A model generated the notes under the pieces. The model searched no databases, was not told the DNA's origin, and saw only the letters and a program-made list of their open reading frames with translations. 64,000 nucleotides of DNA from Roridomyces roridus (lineage: Eukaryota; Basidiomycota; Agaricomycetes; Agaricales; Mycenaceae), in the NCBI GenBank assembly GCA_029378245.1, contig JARKIF010000111.1, forward strand, positions 46,306 to 110,305, read 5' to 3'. The position numbers and the translations under genes were made by a program. Below are positions 1-10,297 of this stretch, one piece after another. The stretch's first letter is position 1; each line of letters opens with the position of its first letter.

Positions 1-754
1 GCAAAAGCTTCATCGTCAAGGAGATATCAAATATTTCTAGACGCGCGCATCAAGGCTTGGCTGGCAAGCTAAACAAGAACCTCGCTGGTACTTGAGCTTG
101 AGTGTTGGTTTCCGCTGCCTGAATAAATCGAGGGAAGTGCCGCTTGGATCTAATACACCTTGAGGCGGAAGGATTGAATATATTCGGGTTTGGTTAGTAG
201 CAAGCAAGGACTCGTTCGGATTACTTCCGGGTGGATAAGCGCAATGAGGATAAAAGGAAGGGTTGTTGAACTTGAATTCCCGGCCAAGAGCATCGACGTC
301 GAAGCCGGCGATGTGCCATTGTAGTGGTTGAATGACTCATGAGCAGCGGGAGGCTCGTTCGATTCGAGCGTGGGTCATAAGCAGCAAACTAGGTGATCGT
401 CCTTTTTTGCCTCGTTTTGAGTGGAAAGAACTTGAAGAAGTCCCATTACAAAACAAGCGGCGAAAGACGAATTGAGCTTTGCACCAGGAGGTTATTGAGC
501 TTACCAGCTCGTCCGCCCTGGTAGATCCCGGGCACTGGAGAGCGAGACGATGTCCGTTCTGTGTCAATTACAGAAATCGAGGAAAGTGTGGCTTGGATAA
601 CATAACTTGGGGTGAAAGCAATAAGTATATTCGGGTTAATTGACAAGGAGAGAGGGGCATACACATACCTGCTCGGAATCTTTCAGTGGATAAAGCTCAT
701 TGACGAAAGTGCTGTTGAACTTTTTTCTCAAGCAAATGAATAAGTACCGACCTG

Positions 755-829
755 GACCCGGATGCCTTCCAATGGTTGAGATGATCCTGAGGCCCGATCA
801 GTGACGCTCGTTCGATTCCAGCGTGGGTC
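755..829 (+). ncRNA. tRNA-like element, 75 nt
   Basis: The ends GACCCGG and GTGGGTC pair in 6 of 7 positions, counting one G-T. The T-arm is degenerate, but its loop is the canonical TTCGATT (B-box core gttcgattc). A T5 run lies at 860-864, about 31 nt past the 3' end. The D-arm and anticodon stem are largely lost. This is an older, less intact member of the family described at 5783. Confidence 0.4.
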
Positions 830-1098
830 CATACGATGATGCAGCATGCTTAGTACGACTTTTTCCCCCAGTAGGATCACCACTTGAGGGGAAGAAATTC
901 AAAGCTTCCGTTACAGATCGTTCAAAGGTTCTTTCAAAGTTGAGCATGTCCGTTGGGCAGACCTTTGCGTGCTGCCTTTGCATGTATGGAAATTTAACAT
1001 CAGGAAACGCATGGCATGCAACGAGGGAGATTGCTGAACTTACCGACAAGTAGGATTCCGATACCCTATCTTCAGTTCGAATCAGCACTACCAATGGA

Positions 1099-1178
1099 GA
1101 CCCAGTCAGACCTGCAATCCTTGTCATCCGAGTAGTTGATTTGGTCAGCGGGACGCTCGTTCGATTCGGGCGTGGGTC
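1099..1178 (+). ncRNA. tRNA-like element, 80 nt
   Basis: The ends GACCCAG and GTGGGTC pair in 6 of 7 positions. An internal CCTGC/GCGGG stem closes a long loop, and the T-arm GCTCG-TTCGATT-CGGGC is fully paired with one T-G. A T7 run follows at 1203-1209. The D-arm is eroded. Position 6 of the terminal stem is A-T here and G-C in the copy at 1681. Confidence 0.5.
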
Positions 1179-1295
1179 CATGGGTACAGACGAACGGACG
1201 GCTTTTTTTGTAACCAGTAGGGTTAAAGAAATTATTACCTGCTCGGAATTACGTTCGCGTTCGATGGATGTGGAAAGGATGAGAGAACATGAAAA

Positions 1296-1374
1296 CCTGC
1301 AGCCGGAGTTTGGACTCCAGTGGTCCGGGCGAGGAAATGCTCAGCGGGACGCTCGTTCGATTCGAGTGCTGGTT
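1296..1374 (+). ncRNA. Degenerate tRNA-like element
   Basis: The CCTGC/GCGGG stem and the T-arm loop TTCGATT are kept, and a T5 run lies at 1392-1396. The terminal stem can no longer be recognised. A further partial copy, T-arm and 3' end only, lies at about 345-376 with a T6 run at 403-408. Confidence 0.3.
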
Positions 1375-1680
1375 ATAAAACGGTTGACGCCTTTTTGCCC
1401 AGTGAGTGGGATTCACGCTCGAGTGGAAGCAGGAAGTTGCCTTGGTTTGCTTGAAGTTGGAAGCATGCAACACTACTTAGTGATTGGACAAGCCCGCACT
1501 GAGATGTATCAAGTCGGTCCGAGAGGTGAGGAGCCTGTGTGATACTGACGAGGTTGTCGGTGGGGCAGTGAGTTGGGCAGACCTTTCCATGCTTTTTCGC
1601 GTCTGACCTAAAAGATGAGGAAACGCCCATGCCACGAGGGAGACCGTTTGAAATTACATTACATGAACGACAAGTAGGAA

Positions 1681-1756
1681 GACCCGGTTGCACATCAATT
1701 CATCCGAGTGTGGTTGAATCGGTCAGCGGGACGCTCGTTCGATTCGAGCGCGGGTC
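1681..1756 (+). ncRNA. tRNA-like element, 76 nt
   Basis: The ends GACCCGG and GCGGGTC pair in 6 of 7 positions, including a G-C at position 6 where the 1099 copy has A-T. The T-arm is GCTCG-TTCGATT-CGAGC, fully paired. A T7 run lies at 1780-1786. The anticodon-type stem is eroded on its 5' side. Confidence 0.45.
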
Positions 1757-2304
1757 GTATGTTGGCGGGTGTTCCTGAATTTTTTTCGAGTAGCATCAGC
1801 GCTGGCTTGGATGCATGCATGGTCGTGAAGGCAGATGCAGGCAGATGCTTGTTCTGACTCACCCTGGATACACACAGCGCCCTAGTCGCTGGCGGTGTTT
1901 GGAATTCCGTGCACATGCGGAACTTGCTCCTTGACGTCAGTTTCGTCTTCACGTCTTCACCGGTTAAAATAGAGAGGGTTGATATTCGGCGCATCAGATT
2001 CACAAGGGATGGTGGCCAGATGTTTTGATTTTTCCCCGAGCTTGGATACGGAGGACAGAAACGTTAACGATGTGATGCCAGAGCGCTCAAGGCGATGAAG
2101 GGGCGAGTGAGAGGAGCGCAGATCAGACTCGTTGGCGAATCAGCGACATCCGGGAAGTACATAGGACCGTTCCGTCGGGGCGCGAAGACCGACCAGAGAC
2201 ATCCGTGGCCCGGGGGATTATCCAGACTCAGTAGTATGTAGTAAGACGACTGCGGTTCAGCGGACTTGGTTCCGTCGCGGCGTTGAAAGTCCGCCATTGG
2301 AGAG

Positions 2305-2320
2305 GAGAGAGAGAGAGAGA
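2305..2320. repeat. (GA)n microsatellite upstream of SKT5
   Basis: A short GA run about 90 nt ahead of the SKT5 start codon, probably in its promoter or 5' leader. Purine tracts are common in fungal promoters, but no function can be read from sequence alone. Confidence 0.8.
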
Positions 2321-2411
2321 ACAGCCTTGACAGAAATAGCCTTGGCGGCGCAGTCCACTCTCGGCTGTGCTCAACATAAAATAACGTAGCCAAACTTGTT
2401 CTGTCTCTCCC

Positions 2412-4997
2412 ATGTCAATACCGCCTGTTCCGCCCCGGCCATATTCTGCTGCTCCACAAGACCCATACTCCCAACCCTCGCCGCCTCACTTTACCGACCC
2501 TCTCGTCGCACCGCGGCCACACCGGGTGGATCCTTCGATCGGGATGAATGTGAGTATAGTTTGTTGCTCTTTTTACGTATCCCGATGTCGTGCGACGTGC
2601 CGCTGCTGCTCTGGGGCTGGTGCTGGGATTGGGACGACGAAAAGGAGCCACCCTGCGTCGTCGAGCCCTTTGACAAGTCTCCTGCTGACTATTCACCCCA
2701 GATGGCCCGTGATCTAGACAATACTCTGGCTTCCACGCCTCCACGGACAAGCAGCGCCATGTATTACCAGCAGCCACAAACGCTGTCTCCTCCGATGGCC
2801 AACCAAGCGAGTCCCCAGTGGTCTCCTTGGGCACCTGCACCGAATCCATCGCTGACTCCTGCTCCACCCATGGGACGGACACCATCACCGATGCCGATGC
2901 GTCTTCCGTCTCCACCACGGGACGGGAATCTGACCGTTCCCCTCCCGTCTTTGAGTGCACTGCAATCTGCGCTCGGCACTGTAACGAATCCCAACCACGA
3001 TCCCGCCCTGCAACTCGCCTGGGCGCGCGATGTCCTTTTCCTCGTCGATCGCACACCATCGCTGGCAGCCTCGCCTCTTGTCGCTGCAGCTGTACCCCTC
3101 GTATTCTCCCTCTGCTCCGCCTCACCACCACCACCCGAAGCCGTCTATCTCCGCGCCACTTTCTGCGCCTCTTCCGCTCCACCCGCCCTCTCCGCCCTTA
3201 CCCCCGGCGGTGCACCCAATCCACGCTCGGCATTCCGTGATTTTGAAGCTGCTGCACGTGCAGGATATGCTCCAGCGTGGTTCCGCCTCGCTCGCGACTA
3301 CGAAGCCTTTGCAGACTTTCCCCATGCCCTCGATTGCCTGCGACGCGGCGCCAAGGCGGGTGACGCTGCGTCCCTACAACGCCTTGGCACCGCACATCTC
3401 CTCGGCCAGCTCGGCCTGCAAGCCAGTCCCGAGGAGGCGCTCAATAACCTTTCCCGTGCGGCCGTACGGGCAAGTCTCCAATGCGCAGCTCCGGCATATG
3501 TTTTCGCGCTGCTGCTTTTGGGTGAATTTACTACATCGGGGAGTGGGCCTGAACCTGCCCGTCCCGTAGGGGTTCCTCCACAGCTGCTTCCTGCGTACCT
3601 TCCCGCGGGCCAGAGCAAGGAGGCTTATGCACGTGCGCTTCTTGAGCGCGCGGCTGCCCTGCATTTCGCCCCAGCACAGTATAAGCTCGGGCATGCGTTT
3701 GAGTTTGCTGTACCTGTCGGGTATGTGCTGTTCTTGTTCGCCTCCCTCCCTATACCCATTCATTCATTTGTAGTGCATTCCCATTCGACCCGCTCCTGAG
3801 TGTCCAATGGTACTCGCTCGCTTCGCAAGCTGGCGAGGCCGAGGCGGATATGGCGCTCAGCAAGTGGTTCTTGTGTGGTGCCGAGGGGGCGTTTGACAAG
3901 GACGAGTCGCTTGCGAGGACGTTTGCTGGCAAGGCTGCGGCCAAGGGTTTGGCGAGTGGGGAGTTTGCGATGGGCTATTACGCCGAGGTGGGCATTGGTG
4001 GAGGTGTTGACGTGGCGGCTGCGAGGGGGTGGTATGAGAAGGCGGCGGCGCATGGGAATAATGATGCCAAGGAGAGGTTGAAGGCGCTTGCATTGGCGGT
4101 GCCGCAGGTGTGTTTTTCTTCTTCTGAGTGGTAATTGGTGTGGCTGACAAGGTTTGCAGACTCTCGGACGAACGGAGCACGATGCCCTCACGGGCGACAA
4201 GCTCGTACGAAAACGGACGCAGGCGAGGATGCGGAGTAACGAGAACGGGTGCGTGCCAATCATTGCTTTCGTAGACGGCGATATTAACCTCGCATCCCCG
4301 CAGTTTGGCGAATCCCTACCCTGAGCCGGAATCTCCGTACGACGCGCCGAACCCACATCCGCCATATGGGGTTTCGGCACCGCAGCCCGGGAACCCGTAT
4401 GGCGTGCCGCCAGGTGCCCAGCCGGCAGCTCCGTATGGCGCGCCTGCACCTGGACCTGCTGGTGGTCGACCACCGCCGCCACAAGGGCAAGGACAATTTG
4501 ATCCCTCGCAACGCCGGACGAGGGTGATGGAGCTCGCGCGGAAGAGTTCGTTGATGGAAGGGAGCTCTGGGGGGTATAATCGACCTGGGAGTGCGAGTGC
4601 CGGCAGGGGAAGGGGCGGTATGCCCATGCCTGCTGTGCAAGAGCAAGGGCATCGAAGGGAGGGGAGTTTGCCACCACCGCAGCAGCAGAGGCCGCCGATG
4701 CATTCACGGGAGAGTAGTTTGGCGCCACCTGCGGCTGGGAGGGGTGCTGGACGGGGGTATTCGTTGGCGGATCCTGGGTCTGCATCTGCTGGGCCTAGGC
4801 CGTCGAGTGCTGCTGGACCTGGACCTGGCGGGCGAGCACCTGGGACGCCGCCGAATCGACGTACACCTCTCCCCACGACGGCACCGGATCGAGATGAAGG
4901 GATCGCGACGCCTGTGGGTGGGGGAGGGCCTGCTACGTTTGCGGAGATGGGATTTACGGGGGCGAAAGCGGAGGAAAGGGATTGTGTTATTATGTGA
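2412..4997 (+). CDS. SKT5: Skt5/Chs4-type chitin synthase activator with Sel1 repeats and CaaX tail
   Basis: Predicted 757-residue protein from five exons: 2412-2549, 2702-3720, 3774-4107, 4160-4248 and 4304-4997. All introns are GT...AG (152, 53, 52 and 55 nt) and the frame stays open across every join. The N-terminus is Pro-rich. Sel1-type helical repeats (for example a FEAAARAGYAPAWFRLARDYE unit shortened here to its core AAARAGYAPAW, later WYEKAAAHGNNDAKERL) lie at about residues 220-475. A Pro/Gly/Ser-rich tail follows and ends in CVIM, a CaaX prenylation motif. In yeast, Skt5/Chs4 is the activator of chitin synthase III and ends in the same type of motif. The protein is inferred to be a membrane-tethered activator of cell-wall chitin synthesis. 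The first intron is longer than the others and could hide a small extra exon. A broken copy of the 3' half lies at 16.97-17.85 kb. Confidence 0.9.
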
Positions 4998-5057
4998 GAG
5001 AGAGATATCGTCGAATGCTTGCCTGCCTGCACACATACCTTACGGTACATACATACA

Positions 5058-5160
5058 TACAGCTGCTTTCTTTTCTTGTTGTAGTTATTTTATTTTGCAA
5101 GTGAATGGACTTTCGAGTAGATCAGTGTATGTTTCGTTCAATTTGGAGGAGCGCGAGTCG
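5058..5160 (+). repeat. SKT5 3'-flank block shared with other loci
   Basis: This block after the SKT5 stop (acagctgctttctttt..., gcaagtgaatggac..., tgtatgtttcg) recurs at 7793-7905 and 17757-17850. More diverged forms are at about 18080-18190, 18610-18700 and 19910-20000. The three best copies are each followed 20-36 bp later by a tRNA-like element in the opposite orientation. The block and the element therefore seem to spread or duplicate together. It is unclear whether SKT5 acquired a repeat as its 3' UTR or its 3' UTR was copied into the repeat. Confidence 0.7.
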
Positions 5161-5195
5161 ACTTGAGTTGAAAAAACGGGGAACTGGCCTAGTAT

Positions 5196-5288
5196 GAACC
5201 ACGCCTGAGTCGAACAGGCAGCCTGCTGAATTGAAGGTGCCAGGATAACAAATCACTTGAAGCAGGTGCGAACCATCGCGAGTGGGTC
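5196..5288 (-). ncRNA. tRNA-like element, 93 nt
   Basis: Read on the - strand: ends GACCCAC and GTGGTTC (6 of 7 pairs), D-type arm GCGA-TGGT-TCGC, stem CCTGC/GCAGG around a long variable loop, 2-nt spacer, then T-arm GCCTG-TTCGACT-CAGGC. A T6 run (A6 on +) lies at 5171-5176, 20 nt past the 3' end. It is the first of five copies spaced about 190-206 bp apart. Confidence 0.55.
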
Positions 5289-5401
5289 TTGTTTGAATTG
5301 TTCATTGGGTGGTCATGTCCTTGGCTCGAAAGCTTGAGATATATGTAGGTACAGTTAGTGCAAAGGTTAGCTTGCCAAAAATGCAACGACAACATTCTAG
5401 T

Positions 5402-5496
5402 ATACCACGCCTGAATCGAACAGGCTGCCTGCTGAAACCGCTTTTGAAGACAGACAAAGATTGGAAGCAGGTGCGAAGCATCGCAAACAATGGGTC
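5402..5496 (-). ncRNA. tRNA-like element, 95 nt
   Basis: The CCTGC/GCAGG stem and the fully paired T-arm GCCTG-TTCGATT-CAGGC are intact. The D-type arm is GCGA-TGCT-TCGC. The terminal stem is eroded at its outer end (GACCCAT against GTGGTAT). A T5 run on the - strand lies at 5377-5381. The stretch after CCTGC is TTCCAA, so a tRNA reading would put CCA at the anticodon. Confidence 0.5.
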
Positions 5497-5594
5497 TTGC
5501 TGGTATCGTCTCATTGCTTGTAATATCCTTGATAAGTCGAGAGCTTGAAAAATATTGCGGAACCTGCCAGCCAAAATGGGACGGCTTTTGTAGT

Positions 5595-5681
5595 AAACCA
5601 CGCCTGGATCGAACAGGCAGCCTGCTGAACTGAGCACAACACCTGTACTGGGAGCAGGTGCGGGACCTCCGCAAGTGGTTC
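5595..5681 (-). ncRNA. tRNA-like element, 87 nt
   Basis: The ends GAACCAC and GTGGTTT pair over 7 positions with one G-T. The CCTGC/GCAGG stem is kept and the T-arm carries loop TTCGATC. The downstream T run is only T4 (5573-5576). Upstream on its own strand lies the flank type with gtgttttctccc, shared with the 5974, 17880, 19441 and 19711 copies. Confidence 0.5.
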
Positions 5682-5782
5682 TGGTTTAGGGTGTTTTCTC
5701 CCTCGTTATATGCTGATTTTTGGAGACAAAAAATAACACCACTGAAAAATAAAGAAGTGATCGACGCAGCTGCCAGGGAAAT

Positions 5783-5868
5783 GAACCACGCCTGAATCGA
5801 ATAGGCTGCCTACACGGCGAAGCTGCGAATATGGTACTGGGAGCAGGTGCGGCCACCGCAAGTGGTTC
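5783..5868 (-). ncRNA. tRNA-like element, 86 nt, best-preserved type copy
   Basis: On the - strand the ends GAACCAC/GTGGTTC pair in 7 of 7. The D-type arm is TGCGG-TGG-CCGCA. The stem CCTGC/GTAGG encloses a long loop. A 2-nt spacer precedes the T-arm GCCTA-TTCGATT-CAGGC. A T5 run lies at 5745-5749. A real tRNA would have an 8-11 nt D-loop and a variable loop of at least 4 nt; here these are 3-4 and 2 nt. The B-box match (gttcgattc-like) and the T run fit RNA polymerase III transcription, but no transcript can be shown from sequence. Confidence 0.6.
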
Positions 5869-5973
5869 TTGTTCGTATTGTTCCTTCGGTGGTAATGTCC
5901 TTGACTCGAGAGCGTCCATGTCTTATGTGAGTTGTTACCCTGCCAAAATGCAGTAACTTCTTGACCTTCTAGT

Positions 5974-6063
5974 AAACCACACCTGAATCGAACAGGCAGC
6001 CCGCCGGGACAGCTTAGAAAGAGAAATCATATCGGAAGCAGGTGCGGCCACCGCAAGTGGCTC
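5974..6063 (-). ncRNA. tRNA-like element, 90 nt
   Basis: The ends GAGCCAC and GTGGTTT pair throughout if two G-T pairs are allowed. The D-type arm is GCGG-TGGC-CGC-like, and the T-arm GCCTG-TTCGATT-CAGGT is paired. The downstream T run is short (T4 at 5944-5947). It is the last copy before the F-box remnant at 6150. Confidence 0.5.
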
Positions 6064-6149
6064 ATGTTCGGGGTGTTTTCTCCCTTTTCTCATGCCTTGT
6101 CTCACGATACATGAATGCAGGATGTCGGATTTGAAGAAAAAGAGCAATC

Positions 6150-7480
6150 TCACAACCACCTGAAATGAAACATGACTGTTCCTTTCTCGTCTTGCTGCCT
6201 CTTGCGGCTCCTCGATGTATTCATGCCGGAGATGGTCACTGTTATTCCACTAGTAAAAAACGGTCGATCCCTGGCGCCGTCAAGAACGATTTCGTTCAAT
6301 ACAGACTGCTCACTCACAGGAAAGGGAACAAAGACAACTCTGAGCAGCCCGCGTTCGTAAAGTCGCGGAAAAGTGGCCTCGATGCGGCGAACGGTCTCCT
6401 CCCATGGCGGCGAACGGTACCAATCCTCTATACCCGGCATACTCCCACTCGCATGCACATTGACGCGCGTCAGAGCCGGCATCGACCGCCCCAGTAGCAC
6501 AGATTCAAGAGCAGCCTCATAGGAAGTGACGCCCTCTGCGCCGAACACGTTGATCGTCTCTATGCAGTTGGTGGTGGGAAGACGGGCGAGGAGGCGGATG
6601 AAGGGCTCGAATCTACGAAAGATATGGATTTGGGTAAGATTGGGAAGCAGCTCGAGGTTAAGGTTATCGAGCTTCTCATTCTCTAGAAAGGATTCAGCTC
6701 AAATCTTTTGGTTAACTGGATAGATTCACCATGTCCGTGGAGGTGCAACTGAGTGAGAGTGCAGCCGACACGACCCAGCAGATTGTTGATCCTGGGGCTG
6801 CCGAAGCTAATAAACTTGACTTGAGTGAGGCTGGAGAGGTCCAACGGACATGTAGGCTCGAGGATTAGATCGATTATGGGGTTGGAGGCGCAGAATAAGA
6901 TGAACTCTGGTCGTGCAGATGTGACGAGCGTTGCAGGTGGCACGAAGGGAGCAGTCAAACGAGGAGGATAGCATTGGATGAAGATAAGCCGTTTGACGGA
7001 GGTGCAGTTGGCAAATATATTGTAGAGATGCGTGGCATCCCAACGCCCGTTGCGGAAGACGAGTCCGCGCAAGGAGGGAAGCCCGACGAGTTTCGCCACA
7101 TTTTACAGGATAGAGCTCCCAGCGGCAGCTTCCACTGCGCCTAATGTGAGCTGAAGCACATTGGACCAGGGAATCTGTGCGACAGAGTGGAGAATTTTGG
7201 CGTCACCGTCATAGACATGCAAGTCTTGGACGTGCGGGATTAAATGTGGAGACGAGGTCATCACATTCAACAGACGCTCCGCAAGCACTCCTGGCTCTGC
7301 TGTCGGAGAGTGGTGGATGGAAATCGAGCGGAATATGTATAATTGCGCGCGGGAGACGAAGCAGCGGCTGGCGAGAGAAGCCGATTTCAGTTCCGCCAGG
7401 TGGGTTTTCTCGTGAAAGTCCCCGGCTGTGTAGTCGACGATTTCATCCCATATCTCTTGCGGGAAAAGGGAGCTGGACAT
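6150..7480 (-). pseudogene. F-box protein copy A, broken
   Basis: The frame opens at 7480 with MSSSLFPQEIWDEIVDY, an F-box-like N-terminus, and follows the intact paralogue at 20045-21292 over its whole length. Two lesions are clear. A CAA-to-TAA change at 7103-7105 stops the frame after 125 codons. A frameshift before about 6683 (reading ELNPF-stop) separates the C-terminal segment at 6150-6548. Copy B carries the second lesion too, so it predates the A/B duplication. In this family the F-box would bind Skp1 in an SCF ubiquitin ligase and the remainder would bind a target, but this copy cannot make a full protein. Confidence 0.85.
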
Positions 7481-7648
7481 GGTGGTCGAGGGAAGAAGGC
7501 GGTTGAGAGGCGGTCAAAAGGCGGTCACTGACAGATCATCACATGTTGACCAGGATCTGTCGAGATATCGTAAATAGCACAGAGGGATCTGAGTCATCTC
7601 GCTCACCGACTATACCCTGCCAAAAATGCATTGACTTGCCCTTCTAGT

Positions 7649-7740
7649 AAACCACGCCTGAATCGAACAGGCTGCCTGCTGAAAAATCTTTGAAGACCAG
7701 CACCAAATTGGAAGCAGGTGCGAACCATTGCGAGTGGGTC
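7649..7740 (-). ncRNA. tRNA-like element, 92 nt
   Basis: The ends GACCCAC and GTGGTTT pair in 6 of 7 (one G-T, one mismatch). The D-type arm is GCAA-TGGT-TCGC, and CCTGC/GCAGG closes a loop starting TTCCAA. The T-arm GCCTG-TTCGATT-CAGGC is perfect. A T5 run lies at 7622-7626. The upstream flank ttgttcgtatcgttcct is shared with the 5196, 5783 and 7927 copies. Confidence 0.55.
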
Positions 7741-7792
7741 TTGTTCGTATCGTTCCTTTGCTTGTTATGTTGTTGATTCGAGAGCTGGACGT

Positions 7793-7905
7793 ACAGCTGC
7801 TTTGTTTTCTTCAAGGTTGTTGTAGTTATTTTATTTTGCAAGTGGATGGACTTTCGAGTAGATCAGTAGATGTTTCGTTCAATTGGAGGAGTGCGAGGGG
7901 CGAAA
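7793..7905 (+). repeat. Second copy of the SKT5 3'-flank block
   Basis: It matches 5058-5160 closely (gttgtagttattttattttg, gagtagatcagt, tgtttcgttcaat). It sits between two tRNA-like elements, with the one at 7927 in the same relation as the 5196 element has to the SKT5 block. No gene body precedes it here. Confidence 0.75.
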
Positions 7906-7926
7906 AAGAAATTGTGCCTTGCGGAC

Positions 7927-8017
7927 GAACCACACCCGAATCGAACAGGCAGCCTGCTGAATTGAAGGTGGGACAACCAAATCACTTGAAGGAGGTGCGA
8001 ACTATCGTGAGTGGGTC
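7927..8017 (-). ncRNA. tRNA-like element, 91 nt
   Basis: The ends GACCCAC and GTGGTTC pair in 6 of 7. The D-type arm is eroded (CACGATAGTTCGCA). The stem reads CCTCC/GCAGG with one mismatch, and the T-arm is GCCTG-TTCGATT-CGGGT. A T5 run lies at 7903-7907. Confidence 0.5.
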
Positions 8018-8130
8018 TTGTTCGTATCGGTCCTTCGGTGGCAATGTTCTTGGCTCGAGGGTTTGGAATACAGCCCCAGTCAATGCAAACATTGATATGC
8101 TACAAAAATGTCACAACGCCTCCGACTATT

Positions 8131-8217
8131 GAACCACGCCTGAATCGAACAGGCTGCCTGCTGAAACACAAGAACAGGGGCAGATTGGAAGCAGGTGCGA
8201 ACCGTCGCGAGTGGTTC
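8131..8217 (-). ncRNA. tRNA-like element, 87 nt
   Basis: The ends GAACCAC/GTGGTTC pair in 7 of 7. The D-type arm is GCGA-CGGT-TCGC. CCTGC/GCAGG encloses a loop starting TTCCAA. The T-arm GCCTG-TTCGATT-CAGGC is perfect. A T5 run lies at 8104-8108. The element abuts the 3' end of F-box copy B, whose open frame runs into it and reads its T-arm as ACSIQAWF. Confidence 0.6.
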
Positions 8218-8221
8218 TGGT

Positions 8222-9442
8222 CCACTACCAAAATATCGTCGATCCCTAGCGCCGTCAAGAACGATTTCGTTCAACACAGACTGTTCACTCACGGGAAAGG
8301 GAACAAACACAACTCTGAGCAGCCCGCGTTCGTAAAGTCGCGGGAAAGCGTCCTCGATGCCGCGGACAGTCTCCTCCCATGGCGGCGAACGGGACCAAGC
8401 CTCCATACCCGGAATACCCCCACTGACCTGTACATTGACACGCTTCAGAGCCGGCATCGACCGCCCCAGTAGCGCAGATTCAAGAGCAGCCTCATAGGAA
8501 GTGAGGCCCATGGGGAGCACGTTGATCGTCTCTATGCAGTTGGTAGTGGGAAGACGGGCGAGGAGGCGGTTGAAGTGCTCGGATATCTGAAAGACATCGA
8601 TTTGGGTGAGACTGGGAAGCAGCTCGAGGTTTAGATTATCGAGGTTCTGATCTAGAAAGGATTCAGTTCAAATCTTTTGGCTAGCTGGATAGATTCACCA
8701 TGTCCGTGGAGGTGCAGCTGAGTGAGAGTGCGACCGACACGACCCAGCAGATTGTTGATCCTGGGATTGTCCAAGTCGACAAACTTGAGTCGAGTGAGGC
8801 GGGAGAGATCGAACGGACATGTCGGCTCAAGGATCAGATCGATTATGGGGTCGGAGGCGCTGAATGTGATGAACTCCGGTCGTGCAAATGTGACGGCAGA
8901 TTGTACGAAGGGAGCAGTGAGAGGGGGAGGCCAGCATTGGACAAATATAAGCCGTTTGACTGAGGTGCAGCTGGCAAATATATTGCAGAGATGGGTGGGA
9001 TCCCAACGGCCAATGCGGAAGACCAGTCCGCGTAAGGAGGCAAGTCCAACGAGTTTAGCGACATTTTGCAGGATAGTGCTCCCAGCGGCAGCTTCCATTG
9101 AGCCCAATGTGAGCTGGAGCACATTGGACCAGGGAATCTGTGCGAGAGCGTCGAGACTTTTGGCGTCACCGGCATAAACATGCAAGTCTTGGACATGCGG
9201 GATTAAATGTGGAGACGAGGTCATCACATTCAACAAACGCTCCGCAAGGACTCCCGGCTCTGCCGGCGGAGAGTGGTGGATGGAAATCGAGCGGAATATG
9301 TAGAATTGCGCGCGGCGGACTAAACAGCGACTGGCCAGAGAAGCCGATTCAGCTCTGCCATGTGCATTTTCTCGTCAAAGTGGCCGGCTATGTGGTCGAC
9401 AATTTCGTCCCATGTCTCCTGCGGGAAAAGAGGGCTGGACAT
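8222..9442 (-). pseudogene. F-box protein copy B, broken
   Basis: It starts at 9442 (MSSPLFPQETWDEIVDH) and is collinear with the intact paralogue at 20045-21292. A single-base deletion near 9350 (CTGAAATCGG in copy A, CTGAATCGG here) shifts the frame at about codon 32. The frame resumes as an open segment 8652-9236. It shares with copy A the ELNPF-stop frameshift near 8652; the last segment is 8222-8520. The C-terminal frame has no proper stop and continues into the tRNA-like element at 8131-8217. Confidence 0.85.
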
Positions 9443-9654
9443 GGTGGTCGAGGGAAGAAGGCGTTCCTTGACAGATCATCGATCATCACTTGTTGCGCAC
9501 TGACCAGGATCTGTCGAGATAGGCGTGTGGTGTCGTAGTACAGAGGGACCATCTCATGTGGCCTTTGTTCAGCGACTCCATAATGAATTCAAAATCTTTG
9601 CTTGAGTGAAGGTGGACTCGAAATTGAATCGAACAATACAAATATGTTCGGTTA

Positions 9655-10135
9655 TTATGAATTGCACTACCAAAAGACGATCGGTCCCTGGAAAGAACGG
9701 CGCCATGAAAAAAGGTTCGCTCAACACAAACTGCCACTTACAGGGGAAACATACACAACTCTAAGCAGCCCGCTTTCGGTAATTCGCGGAAAGGTGGCCT
9801 CGATGCGGCGAACAGTCTCCTCCCATGGCGGCGGACGGGACCAAGCCGCCAGACTCAGAATACTCCCGCTCACTTGCGCATTGACGCGCTTCAGAGCCGG
9901 CATCGACCGTTCCAATACTGCAGACTCAAAAGACTCGGTGGAAACGAGGCTCATGGAGAGTACGTTGATCGTCTCTATGCGGTTGTTTCTGGGAAGCCGG
10001 GCGAGGAAGCGGTTGAACGGCTCGGATATCTGGTATGCATCGATTTGGGTAAGATTCGGAAGCAAGTCGAGGTTCAGGCTATCAAGCTTTGGATCTAGAA
10101 AAGATTCAGTCAAGTTTTGGGTCAGATCTAGGTGT
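9655..10135 (-). pseudogene. F-box protein copy C, C-terminal fragment
   Basis: Only the C-terminal third is present. It includes NLTQIDAYQISEPFNRFLARLPRNN (core shown: LARLPRNNRIETINVL) and PPPWEETVRRIEATFP. Its upstream edge at 10135 joins abruptly to a 160-bp block (10137-10297) that recurs at 14571-14737. The N-terminal two thirds are absent, so it is a recombination remnant rather than a gene. Confidence 0.8.
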
Positions 10136-10136
10136 G

Positions 10137-10297
10137 TAGTACTGATGAGCCTGCGAAGGCAGAACTGATTCTTGTGACAGCGGAGTGACACATGATTTGT
10201 GATCCTCGCCTTCTCATCACACCACGACCATCTGCCAGCACTTCTTGCAATGCAGTGCGTACGTCGACGAATCCACCCTCCAAGACCTCCAAAACTT
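10137..10297. repeat. 160-bp block shared with 14571-14737
   Basis: The block (tgtagtactgatgagcc..., cgacgaatccaccctcc...) is almost identical at the two sites 4.4 kb apart. At each site it is joined to a different partner: F-box copy C here, and the 14440-14573 block there. This pattern indicates ectopic exchange within the cluster. No coding function is recognised. Confidence 0.85.

Larger units (their letters stand above)
1..2000 (+). repeat. Degenerate tandem array carrying sense-strand tRNA-like elements
   Basis: No protein gene is visible in the first 2 kb. Blocks recur in order: about 120-300 resembles 560-720 (shared words such as atcgagg-aag, atattcgggtt and gttgaactt). About 950-1060 resembles 1570-1690 (gttgggcagacctt, cgagggaga, cgacaagtagga). 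Five copies of a gacgctcgttcgattc-type T-arm occur at about 351, 803, 1152, 1350 and 1731, each followed within about 45 nt by a run of 5-7 T. The region reads as a decayed array of one repeat unit whose best-preserved part is the tRNA-like segment. Short open frames here are incidental. Confidence 0.6.

Noticed and set aside
2415..3182. 255-codon - strand frame opposite SKT5
   Set aside because: Antisense shadow of the Pro/Ser-rich SKT5 coding sequence with no recognisable domain.
5196..8217. CRISPR array
   Set aside because: The repeats are fungal, spaced about 200 bp apart, 80-95 nt long with internal variable loops and no uniform spacers; the cloverleaf plan explains them better.
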